From assembly GCF_030269325.1 (NCBI RefSeq), contig NZ_BSTD01000003.1:1051824-1115823 (forward strand): 64,000 nt of DNA, in the 5' to 3' direction. The stretch is from Amycolatopsis sp. NBRC 101858. Lineage in GTDB: Bacteria > Actinomycetota > Actinomycetes > Mycobacteriales > Pseudonocardiaceae. Shown in pieces: positions 19,265 through 27,717 of the stretch. The translations under genes and the position numbers were made by a program. Within the stretch, counting starts at the first letter, position 1. Each line of letters opens with the position of its first letter. The notes under the pieces are model-generated. The model made no database searches, was not told the DNA's origin, and saw only the letters and a list, made by a program, of their open reading frames with translations.

Positions 19265-20509
19265 CTACCTGCTCGCGGCCGACTCGGTGCCCTTCAAGTG
19301 GACCGGGAGGGCTCGGTGGCCGTTCATGATGAACGTCGACAAGGGCTCGAGATCGGCAGGTTCCACGGCCAACGCCAGATTGGGGTACCGCTCGAAGAGG
19401 CTGGACAAACCGACCGTAGCCACCAGGCGAGCGATCCCGGCTCCGAGGCAGAAGTGCGGGCCGTGGCCGAAGGACAGGTGCTCCTTGTCCGCTCGGGTTA
19501 CGTCGAACTTGCACGCCGACTCGCCGTGCAAGGCCGGGTCGCGGCCTATTGCCGCGTAGTTGACCAGGATCGGGTCGCCCTGGGGGATCGTCACTCCGTC
19601 GCCGAGGTCGATGTCCTCCATTGCGTAGCGCAGCGGGAGGGAGGCGAGCGGGGACTCGACGCGCAGGGTCTCGTCGATGACCTCGCTCCAGGCCACCTCG
19701 CCGGACTTGACCAGTTCCAGCTGGTCGGGGTGGGTGAGCAGTGCGGTGATCGCGTTGTCGAAGAAGTTGATCGTCGTCTCCGAGCCGGCGCCGAGGATCG
19801 CGAAGATCGTGTCGGCGAGCTCCTGCTCGGACAACCTCGACCCGTCCTCGTCGCGGGCGGCGATCAGGTCGCTCGTGATGTCCTCGCCCGGGTTGGCGCG
19901 CTTGGCCGCGATCAGGTCCGCCATCGCGCCGCGCCAGCCGGCGAGGACCGACTGGGCCTGCTCGGGGGTGACCGTCGTGTCCACCATCATGTCGATCACC
20001 TTGGCGGTGGCCGCGCGGGCCTGCTCGTCCATCCCGATCAGCTCGGCGACCAGCATGGCCGGCAGCGGGTAGGCGAACCGCTCGCGCAGGTCGACCACCT
20101 CGTCCGGGCCGGCGGCGGCGAGCGCGTCGAGCAGCATGTTCGTCAGCGCCACGATGCGCGGGCGGATGGCTTCGGTTCGCTTGGGGGTGAAGGCCTTTCC
20201 GACCAGGCGGCGCAGCCGGACCTGGTCCTTGCCCGTGGCGGTGACCATGTTGTCCATCGCGACCCAGCTGATCATCTCCCAGTCGGGCGGGATCTCGCCG
20301 TTGATGAACTTCGGCCAGTAGTTGCGCGCGTTCTTGGTGACCCGCGAGTCGGCGAGCAGCTTCTTGATCACCTCGGCACGGGTGACCGACCAGGCGAGCA
20401 CGCCACCGGGCAGCTCGACCCGGGTCGCCGGGCCCAGAGCCCGCAGGCGAGCGGCCTCTCCGTGGATGTCACGTCCCGTCGTGTCCAGGACTGGGCAACG
20501 GCTTTCCAT
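19265..20509 (-). CDS. Cytochrome P450 (CYP107-like)
   Basis: A 414-residue soluble bacterial P450. Visible motifs are the I-helix AGSETT (residues 241-246), an ExxR in ETLR (about 280-283), and the heme loop FGHGPHFCLG with Cys354. The start MESRCPVLDTTGRDIHGEA and the NYWPKFINGEIPPDW segment are typical of actinobacterial CYP107-like enzymes. It oxidises a small molecule or carrier-bound intermediate with an external ferredoxin; none is encoded nearby. The ATG lies 4 nt after the epoxide hydrolase stop, with AAGGTGA as ribosome site, so the two form one operon. It is clearly related to the second P450 at 35982-37202. Probably the left-most gene of the cluster. Confidence 0.93.
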   Translation of the reverse strand: MESRCPVLDTTGRDIHGEAARLRALGPATRVELPGGVLAWSVTRAEVIKKLLADSRVTKNARNYWPKFINGEIPPDWEMISWVAMDNMVTATGKDQVRLRRLVGKAFTPKRTEAIRPRIVALTNMLLDALAAAGPDEVVDLRERFAYPLPAMLVAELIGMDEQARAATAKVIDMMVDTTVTPEQAQSVLAGWRGAMADLIAAKRANPGEDITSDLIAARDEDGSRLSEQELADTIFAILGAGSETTINFFDNAITALLTHPDQLELVKSGEVAWSEVIDETLRVESPLASLPLRYAMEDIDLGDGVTIPQGDPILVNYAAIGRDPALHGESACKFDVTRADKEHLSFGHGPHFCLGAGIARLVATVGLSSLFERYPNLALAVEPADLEPLSTFIMNGHRALPVHLKGTESAASR

Positions 20510-20513
20510 CGGT

Positions 20514-21680
20514 TCACCTTTCGAGGGGCTGGAGAGAACGAGCGAAGGAGCGGATGTCGCCGACGAGCGGCTCGGGCTGCTCGAGCGCGGCGAAGTGGCC
20601 GCCGCGGTCGAACTCCGTCCAGTGCGCGAGCGTCGGCAGGTCGCGGTCGGCGAGGCTGCGGACCGGCTGGAAGATGTCGCGCGGGAAGACCGCCACCCCG
20701 ACCGGCACGGCCGGGGGCGGCGGCTTCTCGCCGGCGGCGATCGCGCGCAGCGCGGCGGCGCCCTCGTAGTAGAAGTTCGCGGACGTGCCCGCGGTGGCGG
20801 TCAGCCAGTAGATCGAGACCGCGTCGAGGATCTTGTCGCGGCTGATCGCGTCCTCGGGCACCTTGTCGGAGTCGCTCCACTCCTTGTACTTCTCGACGAT
20901 CCAGGCCAGCTGGCCGACCGGCGAGTCGGTGAGCGCGTAGCTCACCGTCTGCGGCCGGGTCTGCTGGAGCTTCATGTACCCGGACAGCTCTTCGTCGAAC
21001 TTGGCCAGCAGGCCGAGGCGCGCCAGGTCCTCCTCGCCGAGCGCGGCGAACTCGGCCGGGTCGCCGCTCGGGAAGGTCATCAACATGTTGACGTGCACGC
21101 CGGCGCAGTTCTCCGGGTCCAAAGTGCCCAGTGCCAGCGAAATCACCGCGCCGGCGTCGCCGCCCTGGGCGATGTAGTCGCGGTAGCCGAGGCGGCGCAT
21201 CAGCTCGGCCCAGGCCTGCGCCATGCGCGGCACGTCCCAGCCGGTCGCGCGCAGCGGGCTGGAGAAGCCGTAGCCGGGCAGCGCCGGGATCACGAGGTGG
21301 AAGGCGTCGGCCGGGTCGCCGCCGTGCGCTCGCGGGTCGGACAGCGGGCCGATCAGGTCGAGGAATTCGGCGACGGAACCGGGCCAGGCGTGGGTGAGCA
21401 GCAGCGGGCGGGCGCCGGGTTCCGGCGAGCGCACGTGCAGGAAGTAGACGGTCGCGCCGTCGATCTCGGTGACGAACTGCGGGTGGCTGTTCAGCGCCGC
21501 TTCCGTGGCGCGCCAGTCATAAGAAGTGCGCCAGTATTCGGCGAGCTCCTTCAGGTAGGCGAGCGGAACGCCGCGGTCCCACCCCGTGCCGGGCAGTTCC
21601 TCCGGCCAGCGGGTGTTGGCCAGCCGCTCGTGCAGATCGTCGATGGCTGCCTGCGGGATCTCGACTCGGTACGGCTGCAT
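20514..21680 (-). CDS. Epoxide hydrolase (EHN family alpha/beta hydrolase)
   Basis: A 388-residue protein with the N-terminal EHN lid (PYRVEIPQAAIDDLHERLAN, TRWPEELPGTGWDRG) and an alpha/beta-hydrolase core: oxyanion HAWPGS, nucleophile Asp in QGGDAGA, and catalytic His in DRGGHFAA near the C-terminus. The family opens epoxides to vicinal diols via an ester intermediate. Close relatives act in enediyne clusters (SgcF type) as well as in general metabolism. Coupled to a P450, it could open an epoxide made by an oxygenase of this cluster. First gene of a two-gene operon, divergent from the carrier-protein operon. Confidence 0.9.
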   Translation of the reverse strand: MQPYRVEIPQAAIDDLHERLANTRWPEELPGTGWDRGVPLAYLKELAEYWRTSYDWRATEAALNSHPQFVTEIDGATVYFLHVRSPEPGARPLLLTHAWPGSVAEFLDLIGPLSDPRAHGGDPADAFHLVIPALPGYGFSSPLRATGWDVPRMAQAWAELMRRLGYRDYIAQGGDAGAVISLALGTLDPENCAGVHVNMLMTFPSGDPAEFAALGEEDLARLGLLAKFDEELSGYMKLQQTRPQTVSYALTDSPVGQLAWIVEKYKEWSDSDKVPEDAISRDKILDAVSIYWLTATAGTSANFYYEGAAALRAIAAGEKPPPPAVPVGVAVFPRDIFQPVRSLADRDLPTLAHWTEFDRGGHFAALEQPEPLVGDIRSFARSLQPLER

Positions 21681-21999
21681 GCTCGCCTCAAATCAGTACG
21701 ATCGGGGCTGACGGGGAATCTGCTGGAATGCGTCCGGCACACCCATCCTCGTGCTACGCCGAATGGCGGCGCACCTCCTACGTTGCCCGATCTGAAGGCC
21801 GTTCGTTCCGCGACCCGGCGATCACTACTGGCAATTCCGCAGTTCGAGCATCACCGTGCCGCGCCCGATAAGCGATGCGCAACTCTTGAATTGCCGGGCC
21901 GCGACCGGAATCTGAGCAATGCGGAAGGTTGCCGGCCGGCCGGGGCCTGCGAAGGTGGTCCGAGAGACCCTCAAAGCCCGAACGGAAGGTGAGCGGCTG
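21681..21999. promoter_or_regulatory. Divergent promoter region between the epoxide hydrolase and carrier-protein operons
   Basis: A 319-bp gap with no supported gene. It is lower in GC than its surroundings and contains an 8-bp inverted repeat GGCAATTC (21830-21837) / GAATTGCC (21888-21895) separated by 50 bp, possibly an operator. The forward gene has GGAAGGTGAG before its ATG at 22000. No confident -10/-35 boxes could be assigned. Confidence 0.45.
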
Positions 22000-22539
22000 A
22001 TGGCTGTCACTGCGATCCAGGACGTGCGAGACGTACTGGCCGCCTACCCCGGACTCGCGGACGTCGCGGTCCTGGCACACGCCCAGGAACCGGTCGGTGA
22101 GGTCCTGGTGGCCTACGTCGTGGCGAGCAGCCCGGGCCTCGATCTGGTCGCGCTGCACAAGCACGTCCGGGAAATGCTGCCGGGCAGCGCGGTGCCGGCC
22201 GCGATCGTGGTCGTCGACGCCATTCCGGTCGACGCCGAGGGAATTCCGCAGCGGCAAGCACTTCCCGCGCCCGATCTGCGCGGGCTGCTGCCCTACCGGT
22301 CACCCGACACCCCTCGCCAGGAAGCGCTGTGCACGATCTTCGCCGAGGTGCTCTCCCGGACCCGCTGCGGTGTCGACGACGACTTCTTCATCATGGGCGG
22401 CGAATCGATCGACGCCATGCTGATCGCGAGCCGGGTGGGCCCGGCGTTCGGCCTGGAGATCTCGATGAACGAACTCTTCGACGCGCCCACGGTCGCGGAA
22501 CTCGACCAGCTCCTGGACCGGATGAGCACCGGAGGCTGA
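22000..22539 (+). CDS. Truncated NRPS didomain: adenylation C-terminal subdomain plus carrier protein
   Basis: A 179-residue protein. Residues about 5-85 match the mobile C-terminal subdomain of adenylation enzymes (DVLAAYPGLADVAVLA, GEVLVAYVVA, then an A10-like region PVDAEGIPQRQALP in which the usual Lys of NGKxDR is missing). Residues 100-179 are a peptidyl carrier protein with DDDFFIMGGESIDAMLI, Ser136 being the phosphopantetheine site; GGES replaces the common GGHS/GGDS. The large N-terminal adenylation core is absent, and no frame upstream encodes it. It must therefore be loaded in trans. ATG at 22000 was chosen for its GGAAGG. First of a three-gene operon with the aminotransferase and SDR. 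Confidence 0.85.
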   Translation: MAVTAIQDVRDVLAAYPGLADVAVLAHAQEPVGEVLVAYVVASSPGLDLVALHKHVREMLPGSAVPAAIVVVDAIPVDAEGIPQRQALPAPDLRGLLPYRSPDTPRQEALCTIFAEVLSRTRCGVDDDFFIMGGESIDAMLIASRVGPAFGLEISMNELFDAPTVAELDQLLDRMSTGG

Positions 22540-22541
22540 CG

Positions 22542-23705
22542 ATGGTCAAGGTTGCCGACCGGATGCGGGGCCTGCAGGCGTCCGCCATCGGGGCCATGAC
22601 GGTGCGCTGCCAGGAGCTCGGCGCCGTCAACCTCGCGCAGGGGCTCAGCCAGGTTCCGCCGCCGGCCTCGCTGCTGGCAGACGGCGCGCGGAACTTCGAG
22701 CACCTCGGTCATTCCTACAGCCAGCCCGAAGGCCTCGCCGTCTTCCGGGAAGCCGTTGCCGACAAGGTGAAGCGCAGCAGCGGGCTCAGCGTCGAGCCCG
22801 CCACCCAGGTCGTGGCCACGGTGGGCGCGACGGGCGCTCTCATGGCGACGCTCACGGCGCTGCTCGACCCGGGCGACGGCGTCATCGTGTTCGAACCCTG
22901 CTACGGCTACTACCTTTCCTCGATCAGGATGCTCACCCTGGCCCCGGAACCGGTCCGGCTGACCGGGCCGGGTTTCGAGATCACCGAGGAATCGCTGCGG
23001 GCGGCCGTCACCGGCCGGACCCGCGCGATGATCATCTGCACGCCGAACAACCCGAGCGGCCGCCGGCTCACCGCGGCGGAGCTCAAGATCGTCGCGGCCG
23101 TCGCCGACGACCACGATCTGCTCGTCATCACCGACGAGGTGTACGAAGACATCTACTTCGGCCCGGAACCCCACCTCGCCGCGGCGACGGTCGGGAACCT
23201 CGCCGCACGAACGGTGACGCTGGGGTCGCTGGGGAAGTCGTTCAGCATTCCCGGCTGGCGGCTGGGGTACGCCTGCGGCCCGGAACAGCTGATGGGCGCG
23301 ATCCGGGTCGCGGTGGACTCGTTCGTGGTCTGCGCGCCGGCTCCGCTGCAGGCGCTCGGCGCGCGGGCGCTGAACCTGGGCGAGGACTACTACGACGACT
23401 TCCGCGCGATGTACGACCGGAAGCGCCGGACCCTGGCCGCGGGTTTCGCCGCCGCCGGGTTGTCGCCCAACGAACCGGAGGGCGCCTACTACCTGTTCGT
23501 CGACTGCTCGCGGATGGGCGTGGCGACCGGGGTGGAAGCGGCGGAAATCCTGCTGGAGAACAACCTCGTCGGCACGGTGCCCGGCGAGGCGTTCTACCTG
23601 GACGAGCCGGATCGCCCGTACGTCCGCGCCTGCTTTTCCCTTCCGGACGAGGTACTGGCCGAAGCGGTCGGCCGATTGGCGAACGGGGAGCTGACCCATG
23701 GGTGA
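22542..23705 (+). CDS. PLP-dependent aminotransferase, class I/II
   Basis: A 387-residue fold-type I aminotransferase. It has the substrate-binding NLAQGLSQ, cofactor-stacking Tyr and Asp in PCYGYY and ITDEVYED, TPNNPSG, the Schiff-base Lys232 in SLGKSFSIPGWRLGY, and the carboxylate-binding Arg in RACFSL. The resemblance is to kynurenine/aspartate-type aminotransferases acting on 2-oxo acids. The ATG follows the carrier-protein stop by 2 nt, and the 3' end overlaps the SDR gene by 8 nt, so translation is coupled. I infer that it aminates a 2-oxo acid made by the cluster, possibly the 4-hydroxy-2-oxo acid from the facing aldolase operon. Confidence 0.92.
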   Translation: MVKVADRMRGLQASAIGAMTVRCQELGAVNLAQGLSQVPPPASLLADGARNFEHLGHSYSQPEGLAVFREAVADKVKRSSGLSVEPATQVVATVGATGALMATLTALLDPGDGVIVFEPCYGYYLSSIRMLTLAPEPVRLTGPGFEITEESLRAAVTGRTRAMIICTPNNPSGRRLTAAELKIVAAVADDHDLLVITDEVYEDIYFGPEPHLAAATVGNLAARTVTLGSLGKSFSIPGWRLGYACGPEQLMGAIRVAVDSFVVCAPAPLQALGARALNLGEDYYDDFRAMYDRKRRTLAAGFAAAGLSPNEPEGAYYLFVDCSRMGVATGVEAAEILLENNLVGTVPGEAFYLDEPDRPYVRACFSLPDEVLAEAVGRLANGELTHG

Positions 23706-24465
23706 GAACGTGAGGGGGCGCGCGGTGCTCGTGACCGGCGCGGCCCGGGGTATCGGGCAGGCCATCGCGAAGCGGTTCGCGGCGGCCGGTGACCGGGTGG
23801 CGATCCTGGACAAGGTGCCGGCCGGCGTCGCCGGGGACCTGGTGGCCGGGCTCGAGGGCAGCGGCCACGTCGTCGTCGAGGCCGACCTGCTGGACGCCGA
23901 AGCCGTGCGGGCGGCGGTGGACTCGGGCGCCGGGCAGCTGGGCGGCCTGGACGTCGTGGTGAACAACGCCGGCATCTTCGTCGCGCACCCGATCACGGAA
24001 GTCGACTACGCGACCTGGCAGAAGCACTGGCAGGCGACGCTGGGGGTCAACCTGGTCGGCGCGGCCAACGTGACCTGGTGCGCGGTCGAGCACATGCGGC
24101 GGCAGGGACGCGGCGGGCGGATCGTCAACGTCTCGTCCCGGGGCGCCTTCCGCGGCGAGCCGGAGGTGCCGGCCTACGGGGCGAGCAAAGCGGCCGTGAA
24201 CTCCCTGACCCAGTCGCTGGCGATCGCGCTCGCGCCGGACCGGATCGCGGTTTCCGCCGTGGCGCCCGGTTTCGTGGCCACGGACATGACGACGGACTGG
24301 CTCAAGCCGCCGGGCGGCGACGAGATCCGGGCGCAGAGCCCGTTCGGCCGCGTCGCCGAGCCGGGCGAGATCGCCGCCGGCGTGTTCTACCTGGCCTCCG
24401 CCGAGGCCGAGTGGGCCAGCGGCACCATCCTCGACCTGAACGGCGCTTCGTACCTGCGGACCTGA
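23698..24465 (+). CDS. Short-chain dehydrogenase/reductase (SDR)
   Basis: A 255-residue classical SDR with the nucleotide motif TGAARGIG (residues 14-21), NNAGIF, an active-site Ser in NVSSRG, and YGASK (catalytic Tyr and Lys). AILDKVP has Asp after beta2, which favours NAD(H). It is similar to FabG-like and hydroxyacyl dehydrogenases. It ends 19 bases from the convergent ACP gene. It would oxidise or reduce a beta- or gamma-hydroxy/keto group on a small or carrier-bound acid of this pathway; direction unknown. Confidence 0.92.
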   Translation: MGENVRGRAVLVTGAARGIGQAIAKRFAAAGDRVAILDKVPAGVAGDLVAGLEGSGHVVVEADLLDAEAVRAAVDSGAGQLGGLDVVVNNAGIFVAHPITEVDYATWQKHWQATLGVNLVGAANVTWCAVEHMRRQGRGGRIVNVSSRGAFRGEPEVPAYGASKAAVNSLTQSLAIALAPDRIAVSAVAPGFVATDMTTDWLKPPGGDEIRAQSPFGRVAEPGEIAAGVFYLASAEAEWASGTILDLNGASYLRT

Positions 24466-24484
24466 CCGGGTGGCGGGCCGGGCT

Positions 24485-24721
24485 TCAGGCGGCCGCGGCC
24501 CGCTTCCGCTGCTCCATGAGCGCGACGATCTCCGCCACGGTGTCGAGTTCGAGCAGCTCGTCGTCGGTGATCCGGATGCCGTGGCGCTCGGTGAGCACCA
24601 TGGACAGCTCGACGACGGCGAGGGAGTCCAGGCCCGCGTCTTCGCGGCTCGCGTCCGGGTGCACTCCGTCGGCGTCCAGCAGCAGCACCTCGGTCATGAC
24701 CGACTTCAGCAGCTCGTACAT
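24485..24721 (-). CDS. Acyl carrier protein
   Basis: A 78-residue acidic helical protein with the phosphopantetheine site in GLDSLAVVELS (Ser at about residue 33). It is of normal ACP length and is FAS/type II PKS-like rather than NRPS-like. It is the last gene of a four-gene minus-strand operon (aldehyde dehydrogenase, aldolase, KAS III, ACP), 31 nt after the KAS III gene. It presumably carries the acyl group extended or accepted by that KAS III. Confidence 0.92.
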   Translation of the reverse strand: MYELLKSVMTEVLLLDADGVHPDASREDAGLDSLAVVELSMVLTERHGIRITDDELLELDTVAEIVALMEQRKRAAAA

Positions 24722-24752
24722 TGCGTCCTCCCGTGTCCGTTGGCTGGATGCC

Positions 24753-25769
24753 CTATGCGTCGTGGGTTTCGAGCTCGGGCCAGGTCAGCGTGGTGGCACC
24801 CCAGGTGAGGCCGCCGCCGAACGCGGCCAGCAGCACCCGGTGGCCGGGCTCGAGAGTCCCGTCCGCGGCCGCCTGGGCGAGCAGGACCGGGATCGAAGCG
24901 GCGGCGGTGTTGCCGACTTCGGCGATGTTCGTCGTCGCCGCGTCCCGGCGCAGGCCGAGCCGGGTGGCCAGCGCGGCGCTGACGCGCGCGTTCGCCTGGT
25001 GGGTGATCACCCGGTCGACGTCGCCCAGCTGCCAGCCCGCCGCCGCCAGCGCCTCGGTCGCCGCGGCGCTCATCCGCTCGACCGACTGCCGGAACACCTC
25101 GCGTCCCCGCATCCGGAAGTACTGCGACCCGTCGTCGGGGGCCGACTCCCGCAGCGGCAGCCGCGAGCCGCCGGCCTTGACCGTGATCAGCTCGCTGCGA
25201 TCGCCGTCGCTGCCCAGCACGAGCGGGCCGACGGCCCCCGGTTCGTCGGCCCGGCCGCGGCGCAGCACCACGGCACCCGCCCCGTCGCCGAAGATCGGCC
25301 GGGTCGTCGGGTCGTCCGGGTCGAGCAGGGTGGAGAACGCTTCGGCAGCGATCAGCAGGACGCGCTCGGCCAGCCCGGCCGCGATGAAGCCCGCCGCCGT
25401 CGCCAAGCCGTAGACGAACCCGGTGCACACGGCCGAGACGTCGAAGGCGGCGACACCGCTCAGGCCGAGGCGCGCGGCCACGTCGGGCGCGGTCGCCGGG
25501 CAGCGGTAGTCCGGGGTGGTGGTCGCCAGCACGACGGCGTCGACCAGCCCGCCGCCGGCCGACTTGAGCGCGGCCCGGCCCGCCTCGACCGCGAGGTCGG
25601 AGGTGGCTTCACCCGGCTCGACCCAGCGGCGGCGGGAGATCCCGGTCCGTCCCTCGATCCAGTCCTCCGACACGTCGAGCCGCTCGCACAGCTGGGCGTT
25701 GGTGACCGTCCGGTCCGGCAGCCAGTACCCGAGGCCGCACAGGACCGCGCGATCCACCGGATCCGTCAC
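24753..25769 (-). CDS. 3-Oxoacyl-ACP synthase III (KAS III / FabH-like)
   Basis: A 338-residue thiolase-fold enzyme with the complete KAS III triad: Cys115 in FDVSAVCTGF, His257 in THQANARV, and Asn287 in GNTAAASIP; GDGAGAVVL is also conserved. It condenses an acyl-CoA with a malonyl-ACP or, in secondary metabolism, acts as an acyltransferase. The start is GTG at 25767-25769, overlapping the aldolase stop as GTGA, so the genes are translationally coupled. With the dedicated ACP downstream it probably supplies a cluster-specific beta-ketoacyl or acyl group rather than bulk fatty acid. Confidence 0.93.
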   Translation of the reverse strand: MTDPVDRAVLCGLGYWLPDRTVTNAQLCERLDVSEDWIEGRTGISRRRWVEPGEATSDLAVEAGRAALKSAGGGLVDAVVLATTTPDYRCPATAPDVAARLGLSGVAAFDVSAVCTGFVYGLATAAGFIAAGLAERVLLIAAEAFSTLLDPDDPTTRPIFGDGAGAVVLRRGRADEPGAVGPLVLGSDGDRSELITVKAGGSRLPLRESAPDDGSQYFRMRGREVFRQSVERMSAAATEALAAAGWQLGDVDRVITHQANARVSAALATRLGLRRDAATTNIAEVGNTAAASIPVLLAQAAADGTLEPGHRVLLAAFGGGLTWGATTLTWPELETHDA

Positions 25770-26809
25770 GACTCGTCCCCGGCGCCCCGCAGGGCCAGCG
25801 CGACGTCGACGATGAGGTCCTCCTGGCCCGCGACCGCCTGGCGGCGGCCGAGCTCGAAGAAGACGTCACGCGGGTCGACGCCCTCGCGGGCCGAGATGTC
25901 GAGCACCCGCGGCTTGAACCCGGAGAACACCCCGGCCAGGCCGCTGACGATGGAGAGCGAGTCGACCTTGGGCGGCGCCGGCATCAGCTCGCGTTCGGCG
26001 ATGTCCGCCGCGTCCAGAAGCCGGTAGAGGTCGATGCCGGTGCGGTAGCCCACGCGCTCGAGCACCGGCACCAGGACCTCGAGCTGGGTGTTGCCCGCCC
26101 CGGCGCCGAACCCCCGGGCGCAGGCGTCCAAAATGGACGCTCCCGCGTCGGCCGCCGCGATGGAGTTCGCCACCGCCATGCCCAGGTTGTTGTGCCCGTG
26201 GAACATCACCGGCACGTCGACGGCGCCGCACATGGCCGTGATGCGCTCGGTGACGTCGGCCGGCAGGTAGTGGCCCGCGGAGTCCATGATGCCCACCCCG
26301 GTGGCCCCGAACCCGACCAGGCGCGCGCAGTGCCCGGCGAGCTGCTCGACGGTCGCCATGTGGCTCATCAGCAGCACGGCGTGCGCCTCGACACCCTTCT
26401 CGCGCAGCCAGCCGAGGTGCCGTTCGGCCAGGCTCGACTCGGTGCAGTGGGTGCCGATGCGCACCAGGTCGACGTCGTGCGCGATGGCGTTCTCGAGGTC
26501 CTTGATCGTGCCCCAGCCGGGCAGCATGAAGACGCCGAGCTTGCTGGTGGTCAGGGCGTCCCGGGTGATCGACAGCATCTCGTCGTCGCTGAGCCTGGCC
26601 CGGCCGACCTGGAGCGAGGAGGCGCCCAGCCCGTTGCCGTGGCCGACCTCGACCACCGGGACGCCCGCCGCGTCGGCGGCCAGCGCGTACGCGCGAAGCT
26701 GTTCCGCGGCGAGGCTGTGCCGGACGGCGTGGTGGCCGTCCCGCAGGCTCGGGTCGTGGATCTGGATCGGCTTGCCCGGGGCGACGTCCGGGGTCGTTGC
26801 CTCGCTCAT
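25766..26809 (-). CDS. 4-Hydroxy-2-oxovalerate-type aldolase (DRE-TIM superfamily)
   Basis: A 347-residue TIM-barrel aldolase of full family length. Active-site features match BphI/DmpG/HsaF: Arg23-Asp24 and His27 in DPSLRDGHH (family usual TLRDG; here Ser-Leu-Arg-Asp-Gly) and metal ligands His204 and His206 in HGHNN. The family reversibly cleaves 4-hydroxy-2-oxo acids to pyruvate and an aldehyde and channels the aldehyde to its dehydrogenase partner. The partner is present upstream with an ATGA overlap. No other meta-cleavage genes (dioxygenase, hydrolase, hydratase) are present, so a biosynthetic aldol direction is plausible. Start ATG 26807-26809. Confidence 0.93.
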   Translation of the reverse strand: MSEATTPDVAPGKPIQIHDPSLRDGHHAVRHSLAAEQLRAYALAADAAGVPVVEVGHGNGLGASSLQVGRARLSDDEMLSITRDALTTSKLGVFMLPGWGTIKDLENAIAHDVDLVRIGTHCTESSLAERHLGWLREKGVEAHAVLLMSHMATVEQLAGHCARLVGFGATGVGIMDSAGHYLPADVTERITAMCGAVDVPVMFHGHNNLGMAVANSIAAADAGASILDACARGFGAGAGNTQLEVLVPVLERVGYRTGIDLYRLLDAADIAERELMPAPPKVDSLSIVSGLAGVFSGFKPRVLDISAREGVDPRDVFFELGRRQAVAGQEDLIVDVALALRGAGDES

Positions 26810-27717
26810 GAGTTCACCACGCCTGCCATCGGGAGCCGGTCCGCCGCGTAGCTCTCCGCGACCAGGAGCGCGGCGGAATTGATGATGTCGAGGTTCCCGG
26901 CGTACCGCGGGATGCGGTCCCCGGACGAGGTGACCTCCACGGCGACGAAGCCCTTGCCGTCCTCGGCGCTGCACGCCTTCACCGCGAACCCCCGGGCGAA
27001 AGAGCGGACTTCGGCCGCGGCGCCCCGCACGGCCGAGCGCAACGACTCGGTGGTGAGATCCTTGCCCAGCAGGGACATGGCGACCCGGAAGGTCGCGGGC
27101 GGGCGCGCGGGGCTGATGTTGAGGATCGCCTTGACGTCCGCGACGCCGGTGAAGCTGCGGACCGCTTCCTGCGTGGTGTCCACGTACTCGTCGAGGTTCA
27201 TGCGCGTGCCGCGGCCGATGCTCAGCGTGGCGGCGGTCGTCACCACCTCGATGTAGTCGATCTCGTGGGCCCGCGTGATCGCGTGCAGGATCGGCACGGC
27301 CGCCTGCCCGCCGCAGCTCACCATGCTGAAGTCGCGGTGCGTGGCGATGTCCGCCCGGTTGACGGTCGGGAAGATCATCTGCCCGTTGCGGCTGGGCGTC
27401 AGGTCGATGAGCATCGTGCCGAAGGGCGCGAGCTTCGCCACGTGCTCGGCGTGGGCGGCCGCGCTGGTGGCGTCGAACACGACGTCGAACGGGTGCTCGT
27501 TGTCCACAAGGGACTGAATGCCGCCTGCCGCGACCGGCACGCCGAGCTTGGCGGCCTGCCGCAGCCCCGAGGTCGCTTCGTCCCGGCCCGCGACGAGCCC
27601 GAGCTCCAGCCGGTCGGAACGGATGACCTTGGTCATGAGGTCGATGCCGATGAGGCCCGCGCCGAGCACAGCAACGGACAGCCGGCCGGGCGCCGTCCGG
27701 TTGTCGTTGTGGATCAT
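26806..27717 (-). CDS. Acetaldehyde dehydrogenase (acylating) type, aldolase partner
   Basis: A 303-residue protein matching BphJ/DmpF/HsaG in length. It has the Rossmann start SVAVLGAGLIG, the catalytic Cys135 in MVSCGGQA, and the C-terminal AGNLDIINSAA. The family reversibly converts aldehyde, NAD+ and CoA to acyl-CoA and forms a channelling complex with the aldolase encoded next. In the reductive direction it would turn an acyl-CoA into the aldehyde used for aldol addition to pyruvate. It is the first gene of the operon and divergent from the HpaB-type gene; ATG at 27715-27717. Confidence 0.94.
   Translation of the reverse strand: MIHNDNRTAPGRLSVAVLGAGLIGIDLMTKVIRSDRLELGLVAGRDEATSGLRQAAKLGVPVAAGGIQSLVDNEHPFDVVFDATSAAAHAEHVAKLAPFGTMLIDLTPSRNGQMIFPTVNRADIATHRDFSMVSCGGQAAVPILHAITRAHEIDYIEVVTTAATLSIGRGTRMNLDEYVDTTQEAVRSFTGVADVKAILNISPARPPATFRVAMSLLGKDLTTESLRSAVRGAAAEVRSFARGFAVKACSAEDGKGFVAVEVTSSGDRIPRYAGNLDIINSAALLVAESYAADRLPMAGVVNS

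Noticed and set aside
25766..27717. Meta-cleavage catabolic operon
   Set aside because: Only the last two enzymes of that pathway are present, coupled to KAS III and ACP inside an NRPS cluster; no ring-cleavage dioxygenase, hydrolase or hydratase.
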